Positions 22,806 to 32,728 of a stretch of 64,000 nt of DNA are shown here, one piece after another. Both the position numbers and the translations under genes were made by a program. The stretch covers positions 266,980,905 to 267,044,904 of the forward strand of contig NC_057796.1 of assembly GCF_018294505.1 (NCBI RefSeq), written 5' to 3'. This DNA is from Triticum aestivum. Taxonomy: Eukaryota > Streptophyta > Magnoliopsida > Poales > Poaceae. The notes under the pieces were generated by a model. That model was not told the DNA's origin and searched no databases. It saw only the letters and a list, made by a program, of their open reading frames with translations. The stretch's first letter is position 1. Every line of letters starts with the position of its first letter.

Positions 22806-24107
22806 GTCCTGCCTCCGAGGATATTCACGAGTATCCAACTGAAGGGCAGTATCCCACCACCACTCCGTCAGGCAAGCAACCCGTTGATCATTTCGATACA
22901 AACCCATCTTCTCGCCCTGCTCTCATTTACTGCATTAAGACAACGCGCTTCAAACTGTTGTATGTTGCGGTAGTTGAACCCACTTTCCTTTGCATGACCT
23001 GTCATTTCCAAAGTAACTAGGTGAAACCCACTAGCATGTGTAGGAGTTGGTTGAGCCATGTTGTGTTCCTACAATGCTATGCTTGCTACGCTTAGAGTCG
23101 TGTCAGGTCTGGCTCATCAGGGTGATGAACTAGAGTGAAAGTGTGTGTCGGTAATGAGAGTGAGGTGTTGAATACGATTTGGTAAAGGTATCGATGGGAG
23201 GCCATGTAGGAGTACATGGTGGGTTGTTTCATTGAGACCGTCCCTAAGAACTGAGATCTGTATGCGTGATTTAAGATTCAGCTACTACCACGCATTGGGC
23301 CCGAAACCAATGGACCCCCTCGGCTTCTTAATCACCCTTCTCCTCTGTCCAGGAGTTGCACGTAGTTTCTGGTGTTTGTAGTAAGCTGGAGGCCGTGGAC
23401 AGCGCTGACCAAGGGGTGGGCTGTGATGCGGTAGGCTCGTGGCCAGGTGTACCGAGTCGCCCGTTTGGTGTCTCGGGAACCTTGCACACATCGTTCGGGG
23501 CCGTATGTGGAAACCTCGGCCGGACTCCCTGCGGATGGAACCTGAATATGCGATAAACCTGGACTAGAGACTCGAGTGTTTAGGTAGGCTGTGGCCGACA
23601 CCCACGTTGGGCTTCCGCTTGAAGGTTGCCGAGTACACGTCGTGTAGCGACGATAAGTGGCGAGAGCGTGTTTGACGAAGTACACCCCTGCAGGGTATAA
23701 AACTATTCGAATAGCCGCGTCCGCGGTAAAGGACTACTTGGTCGCTTATGCAGTTCATAGACAAGTAAATGGATACTACTAAAAGCCTCAAGATAAGTGT
23801 GAGTACCGCGGATGGCCCTCTCATGGGATGACGAGGGAGGATCCACGGTGGAGTATTGAGATGGTGATTAGTGGACTCGAGTGCGAAAACTATTTCACAA
23901 GTGATGTCTCGTAGGATAGCTTAGCCAAGAGTCAAAGCTGGCTTGCTGCAATAACCCCACTACCTTCTTGAGAATGAACATGTATAGTAGGATCTGTTGT
24001 AAGACTTGCTGAGTACCTCTGTACTCATGTTGCTTTAATTACTGTTTTCAGACGACAACACCGCCCCTTCCGATGGGTTCTACGTAGAACTCGACGACGA
24101 GGAGTGA
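22806..24107 (+). CDS. LTR-embedded two-exon acidic reading frame (LTR family 2)
   Basis: Exon a (22806-22871, 66 nt) follows the acceptor ATTGTGGTAG and reads PASEDIHEYPTEGQYPTTTP and on. It ends CCGTCAG followed by GCAAGC, a GC-type donor. Exon b (24052-24107) follows ACTGTTTTCAG and reads DNTAPSDGFYVELDDEE and a stop. As in the other LTR, exon a begins with two leftover bases and ends with one, so joining keeps the frame open. An upstream ATG exon would lie in the GC-rich block and was not defined. Function unknown. Boundaries are read by eye, but the same structure in a second LTR family makes chance unlikely. Confidence 0.5.
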
Positions 24108-25547
24108 CTTGCCACCCAGGTGGTGATCTAGGCTTGTGAAGGGCCTACGTAGATAGACAGGCTTCGTCAAGCCTTCTTTCTTTCTAGCGTCTGTACCCAG
24201 ACAGTCTGCTTCCGCATGTGCTTGTATGATTGTATGACTTGAGTGTCGGGTCATGTGACCCCTAACTGTATGAACAAGTTATGTAAGGCTCTCCGGAGCC
24301 CTTTAAATAAAGTACTTTGAGTTGTAGAGTTTTGTTGTGATGCCATGTTGTATTTGCACATATCGAGCATATTGTGTGTATGTTTGAAATGCTTGGTATG
24401 TGTGGGATCCGACAATCTAGTTGTTTATCCTTGGCAGCCTCTCTTATGGGGAAATGTAGTCTAGTGCCTCCTTGAGCCATAGTAGTCCGCTATAGCCCGG
24501 TTCACCGGAGTCCTGCTAGCCCAGCACTACTGCTCGGGACACCTGACTGGCCGGCATGTGATTCATATCGTTCCTGTGTCTGTCCCTTCGGGGAAATGTC
24601 ACGCGGTGACATCCGGAGTCCTGCCTAGCCTGCTATAGCCCGGGTTCCCGGAGTCCTGTTAGCTCAGTGCTACAGCCCGGATTCACACGCTGCTGACCGA
24701 CACGTTCGATGTTCATTCATGTATGCCTGTCCCCATACGTTAGTGCCGCTTTGGGTTCACGACTAGCCATGTCGGCCCGGGTTCTCTGTCATATGGATGC
24801 TAGCGACATTGTCATATACGTGAGCCAAAAGGCGCAAACAGTCCCGGGCCATGGTAAGGCGACACCCGTGGGAGTACCGTGTGTGAGGCCGCAATGTGAT
24901 ATGAGGTGTTACAGGCTAGATCGGTGTGACTTGGAATCGGGGTCCTGACAGAACGACTCACTCGTTGCTCTAGGAATTCTCTATTTGCAAACAAGAAGAC
25001 ATACCCAAACAGTTAGATCAACACAGTGAATCATGTGAAAGAACATGGAAAGAATAAAGAACGAAGCACTTGGGCGGCCAATGCTTACCAAGGAGGTGGA
25101 CATGTCAGTTTTTGTAAGGACTTTGGTATATGAACTGCGAACTGCGGCCCAGTCTGTTGCCGGTGCAACTGCACGGGCCAGAGCAGATGCAAGTGCAAGT
25201 GTTGGTGCAGGTGCCGAAGCCGCTGCTGCTACCGGAGATGGTGCTCCTTGTAGAGCTGGTGCCGGTGTCGGGGCAGGTGCCGGTGTCGATGCCCGAGCCT
25301 CCGGTAGATCAGACTGATTCGCTGACACGGTCGGTGCCCAATCCTCAGCTGGATCAGACTAAGCTGCTGCCGCTGTCAGTGCTAGAGCAACTGCCGGTGC
25401 TCGATCTGTCCGAGACAGCGGCGATCGTGTCTGGTCTGCTATGATCAGCTTTCTAACTTGACTAGGATCCGTGACCGTGATCCAGTTTTTTTCTTCATTT
25501 CTTTTAAACGCGAGAAGGACTAATTGTGGCGTTTTTGTTAAACCAAA

Positions 25548-27372
25548 CTACAGTTCATCATAGGGATTCAGCTTGTACTCAGACAACAGACTGATCCAAT
25601 ATTTTCGAGTAATATAAGTGATGGACAATGCCTTCATTAATGACACGACATAAGAAGTGAAACCTGCAAAAATAGCCATCGTAGAGGAAACCAAACGGTT
25701 TATTCTGTGATGAATGTCACATGGCAAAACCTGCATCGTAAAATTGCAGGAAAAGAAAGAAAACATGACATTAAATCAATAAGATTTAGACAGTAAATCA
25801 ATAAGATTTACTTGATGTGACACGAGTGAATCCTTACCAGGAAATCACTATGTTGAAGTACTAAACAGAAGATTGATCGTCCAACTACGCGTGGCATGTA
25901 GGGGCCCCACCTACTCCCACAAGCAGGACAGTCTAAAGGTCGTGACAAATCGTATGGACAGAACATCCATGGGACTGGAAATCCTGGTGGGTGCGATAAA
26001 CCCTGCAATACATACAGATATTGGAGTGTAACCATAATTGATAAACCGTCCTCACAAAAAATATGATCTGGATACTTCAAAATATACAGACTGAATTGAG
26101 TGGACAGACATTAACATAGACATTAACATAGACCGTTCACACACCAAAAGCGGCAGTACTAATAAACAATACAGGGTTCAAAAACACAAATCAAGTACTG
26201 AACAATAGTACTTACTACAGACAAGCAAAGTTGCACTAACTAAACTCCGCAGACTATTTCTTGCCACCGACCTACGGGATGAACCCCGCATAACTAACTA
26301 GGCCATGGACTTCGTGTGAGATGTCTACATGCACCATCACCATCTTGTCAACCTTGGAGAACCTAACAGAGTGGTCTTTCCACTCATAAACATGATGATG
26401 AAGACAGGCCGCATCAGATTTGTTGGGAAGCTTTACAAGAACCACACCCTTCGTAATCGAAGGCACAGCCAGGAAATTGTTGTGGTCAAGTATAGCCTCG
26501 AGGCCTGACAACAATGCTACAGGAAAACACTAGTTCAGGACACGTGGCGACAAGGACACAGCAGCTGGATAGTTCAGCAGTAGAACTCATCATCAGGTCT
26601 TCTAGTTCACACGGCATGACTTTGAGAACTTCATCTCCACCGCGGACCTGGTTCTAATTCAAACAAAAACCATATTTTATTACTACCACCATTCAGAAAT
26701 ATAAGATGATTTTCGATATTATACTCCATATATGACTACATATACGCACAGAAATGAGTGAACAAAGACACTAGAACATGTCTTAAAAGGCATGAGAGCA
26801 GAGGGATTACATGCAATATCCATAACACAAGTTACTGAGGCAAATATAGCCTCTTAAAAGGTAGCATTGATGTTCATAAAGTACTCCCTCCGTCCCAAAA
26901 TTCTTGTCTTAGATTTGTCTAGATACGGATGTATCAAGACACATTTTAGTATTAGATACATCCGTAGCTAGAGAAATCTAAGACAAGAAATTTGTGACAG
27001 AGGGAGTAGTTGAAAGTAATCTATAAGAAATCAGTGTCAACCTCTCGCATGTTTTGCTCAAAAGAGGAATTTAGAACCATCATTTGGCACACTAAAATCA
27101 CATGCAAGATCACCCAGAAAGTTGTACTACCAGTACTAGTACTGCGCGTTAGATGAAAAAACACGATCAAGATCGAGAAAAAGATCGTCAACAAGAGACA
27201 TTACCTGAACTTGCTTAATGAGGGATCCCGGAGAGGGGGGCTTGGACAGGGCGATGGCTTTGAGCTTGTCTGCGGTAGTCTCGGCGGGGTGCTTGCGCTT
27301 CTTCATACCATGAGCCTCGACGGTTTTGGCCAGAGCCATAGACATCACGTCGGCCGGTGCTCCGGCATCCAT
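25548..27372 (-). CDS. Unrecognised five-exon gene next to the B3 gene
   Basis: Exons on the minus strand: 27372-27205 (starts MDAGAPADVMSMALAKTVEA, 56 codons, donor GTAATG); about 26655-26569 (VRGGDEVLKVMPCELEDLMM, donor weak); 26516-26299 (LSGLEAILDHNNFLAVPS..., donor GTTAGT); 26002-25838 (GLSHPPGFPVPWMFCPYDLS...CPACG, donor GTAAGG); 25730-25548 (VLPCDIHHRINRLVSS... to a stop). Exons 1, 4 and 5 are whole numbers of codons and the phases fit. The CPACG...FCLVLQHSDFLV exon resembles the CPKCEYP...FLLILTQDVETR exon at 19725, so this gene is probably related to the remnant at 18563-19859. No family recognised. Exon 1 is lysine-rich (MKKRKHP), a possible nuclear signal. A Thalos MITE lies in intron 1, and the shared upstream block (27502-27660) precedes the start. 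Confidence 0.5.
26884..27006. mobile_element. Stowaway MITE, Thalos type, intronic
   Basis: A 123-bp element with CTCCCTCCGTCCCAAAATTC at the left and a slightly decayed inverse (TTTGTGACAGAGGGAG) at the right. TA flanks are at 26882-26883 and 27007-27008. It lies in the first intron of the gene at 25548-27372. Confidence 0.92.
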
Positions 27373-27501
27373 CCAAGAGAGGAAGCTAAGAGAGAAGAGT
27401 GAAAGGAGGAACGAGATGAGGGAGAAGCGAAGCGAGTGGGGGTTTTCTTCAAGAGAGGAAGCTGAGAGAGAAGAGTGAATTGATGGTTGCTTCGTCCGTC
27501 C

Positions 27502-27660
27502 AACTTACTGCTGGAAAGGAGGGGGTTTTGTGATTTGACGGCTCATTGGGCATTACTGCGGCGGTTCGACCGGGGTAATCTACCGTCACTCTACTACGGA
27601 GTAATTTAGTGCATGGCTGGTGGACCCAGGTGCTGGCTGTCCCACACGTCGGCGAAAGTG
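27502..27660 (-). promoter_or_regulatory. Shared upstream block, copy 2
   Basis: CTTACTGCTGGAAAGGAGG, GACGGCTCATTGGGCATTAC, CGACCGGGGT and a GTGGACCC...CCCACACGTCGGCGAAAG series match 19964-20125 in order. It begins 130 bp upstream of the start codon at 27372. Confidence 0.5.
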
Positions 27661-28067
27661 AGTAATTTAGTGCATGGCTGGAGGAGGATCCGCACGGTAG
27701 AGCATGTCCACTATTTTTTCTGAAGAAAAAAAAATGATTACAGCAAGCGTTTCCACTCTTACGATGGAGGAGTGCGAAACACGGCAGCCACTTGAACATA
27801 CACAGTGCTCCTACTACTAGGCATGTGCAGTGGTTCATACGTCAGTACTACACAATCTTGTTGCTAGTGTAGTAAGATATGACGATAACAAATGATGTTG
27901 TGCGCATGCCAACTACTCCTATATGTAACATAGTACCGCTTTTTCGACTGTCCGGTCGAGAATGAACGGTGAGATCAATGTTAACAGAACTAGGTCCACA
28001 GCGCACGGAGAGTACGGTGCTACAGTACTCCACGAAACATGAACCATATGAAGCATGAATAGTGTTA
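27661..28067. other. Intergenic stretch, nothing recognised
   Basis: Contains a second GTAATTTAGTGCATGGCTGG like that at 27600 and AT-rich flank. No convincing gene. Confidence 0.4.
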
Positions 28068-28235
28068 CGCAGGGTGTATGAAGGGTGCACGGGATGGGAG
28101 CAAAAGTTCCCTTCTCGACCCACTTTTGGGTGTTTGGCAGAGTGCATGAAGGGTGCATGAGTCCACACAAGTAGGTTGACAAAAATACACGAAGAGGAAA
28201 CAACTATATTGAGATGAGAATGCAACCAAACACAC
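28068..28235 (-). repeat. Single diverged copy of the 605-bp array element
   Basis: Reverse-complemented, it follows 50,770-50,985 in order: GTTGCGTTCTCGTCTCA-like start, TTGTTCCCTCTTC, GTGTGGACTCATGCACCC, CAAAACACCAAAAAATGGG and GAGAAGGGAACTCTTG. Confidence 0.65.
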
Positions 28236-28685
28236 CCACACGCTTTGTGCTACAGTGACTGATCTGCACCGTCTGAGTTTGATCCAACGGTCATGTTGGG
28301 CCGAGACATGGACATGCCCATGCAGAGGGCGCCTAAACACCACCGAAGTCCCTCTGCTTCTCGAGGCGCACGACGTTAGTGATGCAGGGTGCAACCGCCC
28401 GCAGAGCCCGCTCCCGGTCGATGGGAGCCAGCTCGTCAAATACGGCATCCAATGGCACGAATGGATTCCGGTGACGGAGCCTGAAAGGATTCGCCCGGCA
28501 ACGGTGACAGCAGCCTGCCGCTTTTGAAGCTCCGTGAACTCCCGCACATAACGGAGGAGCATGGCACTCCTCTCCTCCTTGAGCTCACGGAGCTCCACGT
28601 CCTTGGCCCTGAGCTCCGCATCCTTGGCATGGAGCTCCTGTGTCAGGTGCCTCACCTCGGACTCCGTGATCTGCTGCGCCGCCAT
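28068..28685 (-). CDS. Hypothetical coiled-coil protein, 3' part possibly transposon-derived
   Basis: The frame opens at the ATG at 28685 (MAAQQITESEVRHLTQELHA) and has a charged heptad-like helix (AKDAELRAKDVELRELKEER) over residues ~8-45, predicted coiled coil by eye. A basic/hydrophobic stretch rich in Cys and Trp follows, running to a stop near 28065. The sequence from about 28235 downwards is related to the 605-bp array at 50.2-51.9 kb, so the last ~55 residues are read from repeat DNA and the original end of the protein is uncertain. An upstream in-frame extension to 28892 exists but includes a 39-bp tandem repeat boundary and looks untranslated. No family recognised. Confidence 0.4.
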
Positions 28686-28871
28686 GGCACCAGGTAGAAG
28701 CAATGGGGAGAGGAAGCAAAGGGGGCGAAACGGCTGAAAGGCAATGCAATCTACGGGAAGGCGGAGGGAGCGGGGAATCTTTTGGTTTTCACCACGGTAA
28801 AACACCAGTCGACGACTTCTCACATCAGGGAGCAGTGGGTTTTTACACGCGGAGTCATCGTGACTAATTGC

Positions 28872-28949
28872 TGCCGCGCCTGCTCCCGTCAATCAAAAAA
28901 TTAAAAATCCTGCCGCGCCTGCTCCCGTCAATCAAAAAATTAAAAATCC
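28872..28949. repeat. Perfect 39-bp tandem duplication
   Basis: The unit beginning TGCCGCGCCTGCTCCCGTCA occurs at 28872 and 28911 without a mismatch, so it is recent. Confidence 0.9.
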
Positions 28950-29096
28950 TGCTGCACCCAAACACCAGAGCAACGCCGCGGTGGATTTAAATTTACCTGC
29001 CGGCAAGTAGATAAAAAAAGGGGTGAAAAAACAAATGTGGCGGCAGCCTAGCTAATCGGTCGAACTAGCCCAACTAGCTGGCCACCGTGCTTCACT

Positions 29097-29210
29097 GATG
29101 TACTCGGCGGGAAAGGTGGTCTTTCGTGATTTGACGACTCATTTACTTGCTTCGGCACTACGACCGAGGAGGACCCAGAAAACGCGCGGTAGGGCATCCC
29201 ACGTCAGGAA
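29097..29210 (-). promoter_or_regulatory. Shared upstream block, diverged copy 3
   Basis: GGCGGGAAAGGTGG, GTGATTTGACGACTCATT and CACTACGACCGAGG parallel the two other blocks, followed by GCGCGGTAGGGCATCCCACG and its near repeat 70 bp later. It is 0.2 kb upstream of the coiled-coil locus. Confidence 0.35.
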
Positions 29211-29935
29211 GAATATATGCGTGCACCACCCGGGAGGACCCCGAAACCGCGCGGTAGGGTGTGCCACGTCTCGGCACGGAGGAAAAATGTGCGTGTAAAA
29301 ATATACTGTATCAGACGTAGTACCTATGGTTCGACATCGGGACCCAGCCAGTCGGTCGAAAACACCCCACTAGCCACACAGCTTCATCATGCAAACGTGG
29401 CACGGAGGATAGATGTGGTTAGCTCCGTCTCGACCAGCCACAACGTCTCTTGTTCTAGGCGATTCTTCTATTTTCCAAGCTTTTTTTAGTTGTAATAACA
29501 CCACGGCAAGCTAGTGCCGCTCTTCGTGTGTGCCCGTGCAAAGGTTAGATGATGGAGAGAAGAGAGATTGAGATCGCAGACCTGGGACCCACCAGTAAGT
29601 GAGACAACGGTCATGCACGTGTTGACGAGGCACTCCCTCTACTCTACTCAACGCAAGTACTGTATAAAATCAAGTTATGGGACAAAGCCAACAACCGTTC
29701 GTTTTTTCAGGCTATCGACTTACGCTTTGTACTCCAGGTTGCCAGTCGAGTCTCGTGTTTCAGATTTGTTAGTTTTAGGTCCAAATTTGATTAATGACAA
29801 GTGGGACCCCCGTGTGTTGTTCCGATATTTCAGTGTAGGATGGTTTTTTTGAACAAACACTTTGCGCGGTTAGACAAGTAACGGCACGAGTTACACGTAT
29901 TTTGCAAGTTTACGAACAAAAATGACAGCAGCATA
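29211..29935. other. Intergenic stretch, diverged duplicate of the 34-kb region
   Basis: No gene seen. CCCACCAGTAAGTGA at about 29588 and GGTCCAAATTTGATTAATGACAAGTGG at about 29780 have counterparts in the same order at 33945 and 34145. Confidence 0.4.
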
Positions 29936-30860
29936 GAATATCACATCCACCCCGCAGCTTAGATACTATGGTGATCCGAGTTTTTACACCGTTGGAAGTG
30001 AGATCCAATGGCTTGGGAGTAGTCTTTGTAATTATGCGCAATTTCCAAACTCTCCAAAGTTTTTTTTGCAAATAAAACATTCAGGCCTCGTGTGTGCCGC
30101 TGCATCTTCGATCCAACGGCTCCCCGGTGCTCATATTAGGTGCTCCCCGTAGCTTAATTACCCGCTATGGTGATATGAGCATCTAGGTCGTATGATCAGT
30201 GATCAGATGGCACATGCGTAGTACTTGTACTTTCTGCGCATTTCCCAAACTCTATCAGCCCTATATTGCAAAAACATTCAAACCTCCTACTGTGGGCCAT
30301 TAGATCTCAGTGAAATCGTATCACCATAGAATCTACGGTGCGGGAGCACCTCATACTCTCCCGTGCGAGAAAACATAAGGTGCTATCGCAGCTTGGATGC
30401 TACGGTGATACGAGCTTGGAGGTCGTTTGATCTGAGATCCAATGGCATCTGAGCAGTCTTTGTGCTTGTAAGTAGTGGCCGAACTCTTTTGGGACTTTTC
30501 TGCAAAAAACCATTCGAACCACCGAGGAGGTGTTGGGTCACAAATCCAACGCCTCCGAAGAGCTTGTATCACCAAAGCATCTAAGGTGTGGTAGCACATG
30601 ATATTCTTACATACAGGAGAATATGATGTCCTCCTTCATCTTAGATGCTACGGTGACACGAGCTTCGAGGTCGTTGGATATGGGATCAAAGGGCATGTAA
30701 GTAGTTTTTGTACAAATTGTGTGCAATTCTCAAACTCATCAAGGTTTCCTGCAAAAATATTAAGACACATCATGTGAGCTGCTATATCTCAGATCTACAA
30801 GCTCCAAGCAACTCGTATCGGCATATAGCATCTAAGGTATGGGGGCACATGATATTCTCC
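29936..30860. repeat. Array of four diverged inverted-repeat (MITE-like) units
   Basis: Approximate units are 29936-30150 (right end truncated), 30127-30362, 30367-30607 and 30616-30860. Each starts with a form of GAGAATATGATGT...CTTAGATGCTACGGTGA, then CGAGCTTCGAGGTCGTTGGAT. Each ends with the inverse: ATCCAACGCCTCCGAAGAGC, TTGTATCACCAAAGCATCTA, AGGTGTGGTAGCACATGATATTCT. The middles share GCAATTTCCAAACTCT and TTGCAAAAACATTCAAAC. This gives four head-to-tail hairpins of ~240 bp with arms of ~70-90 nt. Confidence 0.75.
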
Positions 30861-31103
30861 CGGGGAGGAGGGGTGGGGGTGCACAACCAATCTGTGGTTG
30901 GGAGGGTGGGGACAAAAATAATCTAAACAACCCTAAACAGAGCTCCACAATTTTATCTAAGGTCGAGGGGTTGACCCCCGATAATCATAGCTCCGCCTAA
31001 ACACAACATTTGCATGTACTGTAGTACTAGACTTAATATTCATGTTTCAGTTTCATGTTCATTTTAAATATTGAACTGAGGATCATGGATGTCTTACATT
31101 TTA

Positions 31104-31263
31104 CTCCCTTCATTCCTAAATATTAGTCTTTTTAGAGGCTTCAAATGGACTAGCACATACGGATGTATATAGACATATTTTAGAGTCTAGATTCACTCAT
31201 TTTGCTTCGTATGTAGTCACTTGTTGAACTCTCTAAAAGACTAATATTTAGGAATAGAAGGAG
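31104..31263. mobile_element. Stowaway MITE, Athos type
   Basis: 160 bp with ends CTCCCTTCATTCCTAAATAT and the inverse ATATTTAGGAATAGAAGGAG, flanked by TA at 31102-31103 and 31264-31265. The interior ACATACGGATGTATATAGAC is typical of Athos (from memory). Confidence 0.9.
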
Positions 31264-31339
31264 TATTTTTGAATTCGTGTCATACATGCATGGTTTGCAA
31301 AAATAGATGCATTATACTTATTGGATTGTTGTTGTGTTC

Positions 31340-31377
31340 GTGTGTGTGTGTGTCTCTGTGTGTGTGTGTGTGTGTGG
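31340..31377. repeat. (GT)n microsatellite
   Basis: Two GT runs separated by CTCT. Confidence 0.9.
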
Positions 31378-31499
31378 TCATATGCTTGATACATACAAAG
31401 TTTTCTCACCTCCATATTGTTCATCTTTTAAATTTGAATTTGCATTGGAAAACTTACTAGGATACCATGAAATGTGAAATCCACGTTGAGATCACTATA

Positions 31500-32728
31500 T
31501 CACAAACTCACTCTAATTCAACAACTCGTCATAAATCAATTACCACGTTGAGATTAGTATTTGCAAGGAAAATACGGGTATTATAATACACATAGACTCG
31601 TTCAGCAATTTAAAAGGTTCCTTTCATATTCTCGAATGGTAGCCAACGGCGTACTAGCCAGACCTTGGCTCGTGTTGATCCTAAAAAAACCGGGCTCGTG
31701 TCCTTCGGTGGCGTGCGTGGTACGCACATTAGGCAACCCCAACTAGTCGAGCCTCAGCGTTTCAAGTTGAAATATCTGGCGGCCAGAATTCCAGCCCTAG
31801 GAAATTCCCCTCATGTCCCCGGTCCATAATGACTACCGATGAACAACAGAGGGATGATTTAGTAACTAGACAACGTTACCTACCGTGCCGAGCACGGTTC
31901 AATTCCCTCGGTCGCCGCTCGTCAAGGTCACCCATCAACTGCATTGCCTAGTACTACTACTACTACACCAGGATGAGCACATAATTGAGCCCGTTTGTTC
32001 GTGCCTAGTACTTGAGTTACTATATCAGGCAATGCACTAGTACGGAGGGATTATCCTTTTACTTTGCATATATAACTTGTCTGAAGTCTAACTAAGCAAA
32101 ATGTTCGACCAAATCCTTTCTTAAGAAATACAATAGGACAGATGTACGGCTTAAGAATTTATTGCATGATGCAGGTTAAGATATTGTTTCGAATCCTGGA
32201 TCTTAAATTTTAGAAAATCCAAAAGTGAGCATAAATTCTTGAAACTAAGCATGGTCACGTGATATGGCACAAATATTAGTTCGTAAGTTTTTTCTTCAAT
32301 TTGAGACAAGCTGCTTATGACAAGTTGCACAAATGAGGAGCCAAGGTATTTTGGAACAAAGACCTGTCACGTTAAGGCGAACACTTTCACTATTGAAACC
32401 GTGGGCGTTTACGTGCCGCCACGAGTCCCCGCTTCTCATCGGCAGGTGCCGTCCGAGCAAGCGTGTGAGTCGACGGGAGGCGTGCGAGCAGACCGCTGCG
32501 CCGGCTGTCAGGGAGGCGTGCGAGCAGACCGCTGTGCAGGCTCACCGGGAGGCGAGCCCTTTGACCAGGCTCCGCCGCCCACCGTCGTCCCAACTGCTCT
32601 AACTTTTAATGTCGCCGGCGCCGCAGTTTAAAATCAACCCCGCACTACCCGGTATCGCTACAATCCTCTCTCTTCCTCTCCGATTCTCCTGTCGTCTACC
32701 TCCAACTAGCCTGACCTAAACGTACGCC
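31500..32728. other. Intergenic region; first 300 bp duplicated at 35.6-36.0 kb
   Basis: 31558-31810 parallels 35620-35990 (CAAGGAAAA-ACGGG, CAGACC..GG.TCGTGT, CTGGCGGCC..AATTCCAGCCCT). A short frame at 32317-32631 precedes the proline-rich ORF, but I see no support for it beyond GC content. Half of a CTCCCTCCG-type MITE end lies near 32040. Confidence 0.4.

Larger units (their letters stand above)
20889..24950 (+). mobile_element. Complete solo LTR, 4062 bp, gypsy type (second family)
   Basis: It starts TGTCACATCCTAGC and ends GGGGTCCTGACA. Perfect 5-bp duplications GAACG flank it (20884-20888 and 24951-24955). No polyprotein is present. It has a TATA box at 21157-21166, a GC-rich block at 21340-22210 and, near its end, the acidic two-exon frame, all on the plus strand. 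The general build copies that of the 8588-12786 LTR although the sequences are largely different. I associate such ~4-kb LTRs with Sukkula-like large retrotransposon derivatives (from memory). It interrupts the B3 exon in antisense orientation to the gene. Confidence 0.93.
20659..25358 (-). pseudogene. B3-domain gene, second exon split by a solo LTR
   Basis: Exon 25358-25089 (270 nt, acceptor GCAGCTTAG, donor GTAAGC) encodes an alanine/proline-rich stretch ending TKVLTKTDMSTSL. The next exon begins at 24980 after GCAAATAG with RIPRATSESF and continues, beyond the LTR, at 20883-20659 with NNPGDRGQVSLTMRNLGV...YTVSTKDGRI...KGWSRF...VVGDDVKIEL and a stop. Joined, KVLTKTDM-SLRIPR...GW..F...GDDV is the standard B3 order (first strand, LxIP, GW-F, GD). 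The two exon parts sum to 255 nt, a whole number of codons. B3 proteins are plant DNA-binding transcription regulators. The first exon lacks an ATG, so at least one upstream exon is unplaced and may belong with the gene at 25548-27372. The LTR insertion probably destroys function. Confidence 0.7.
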
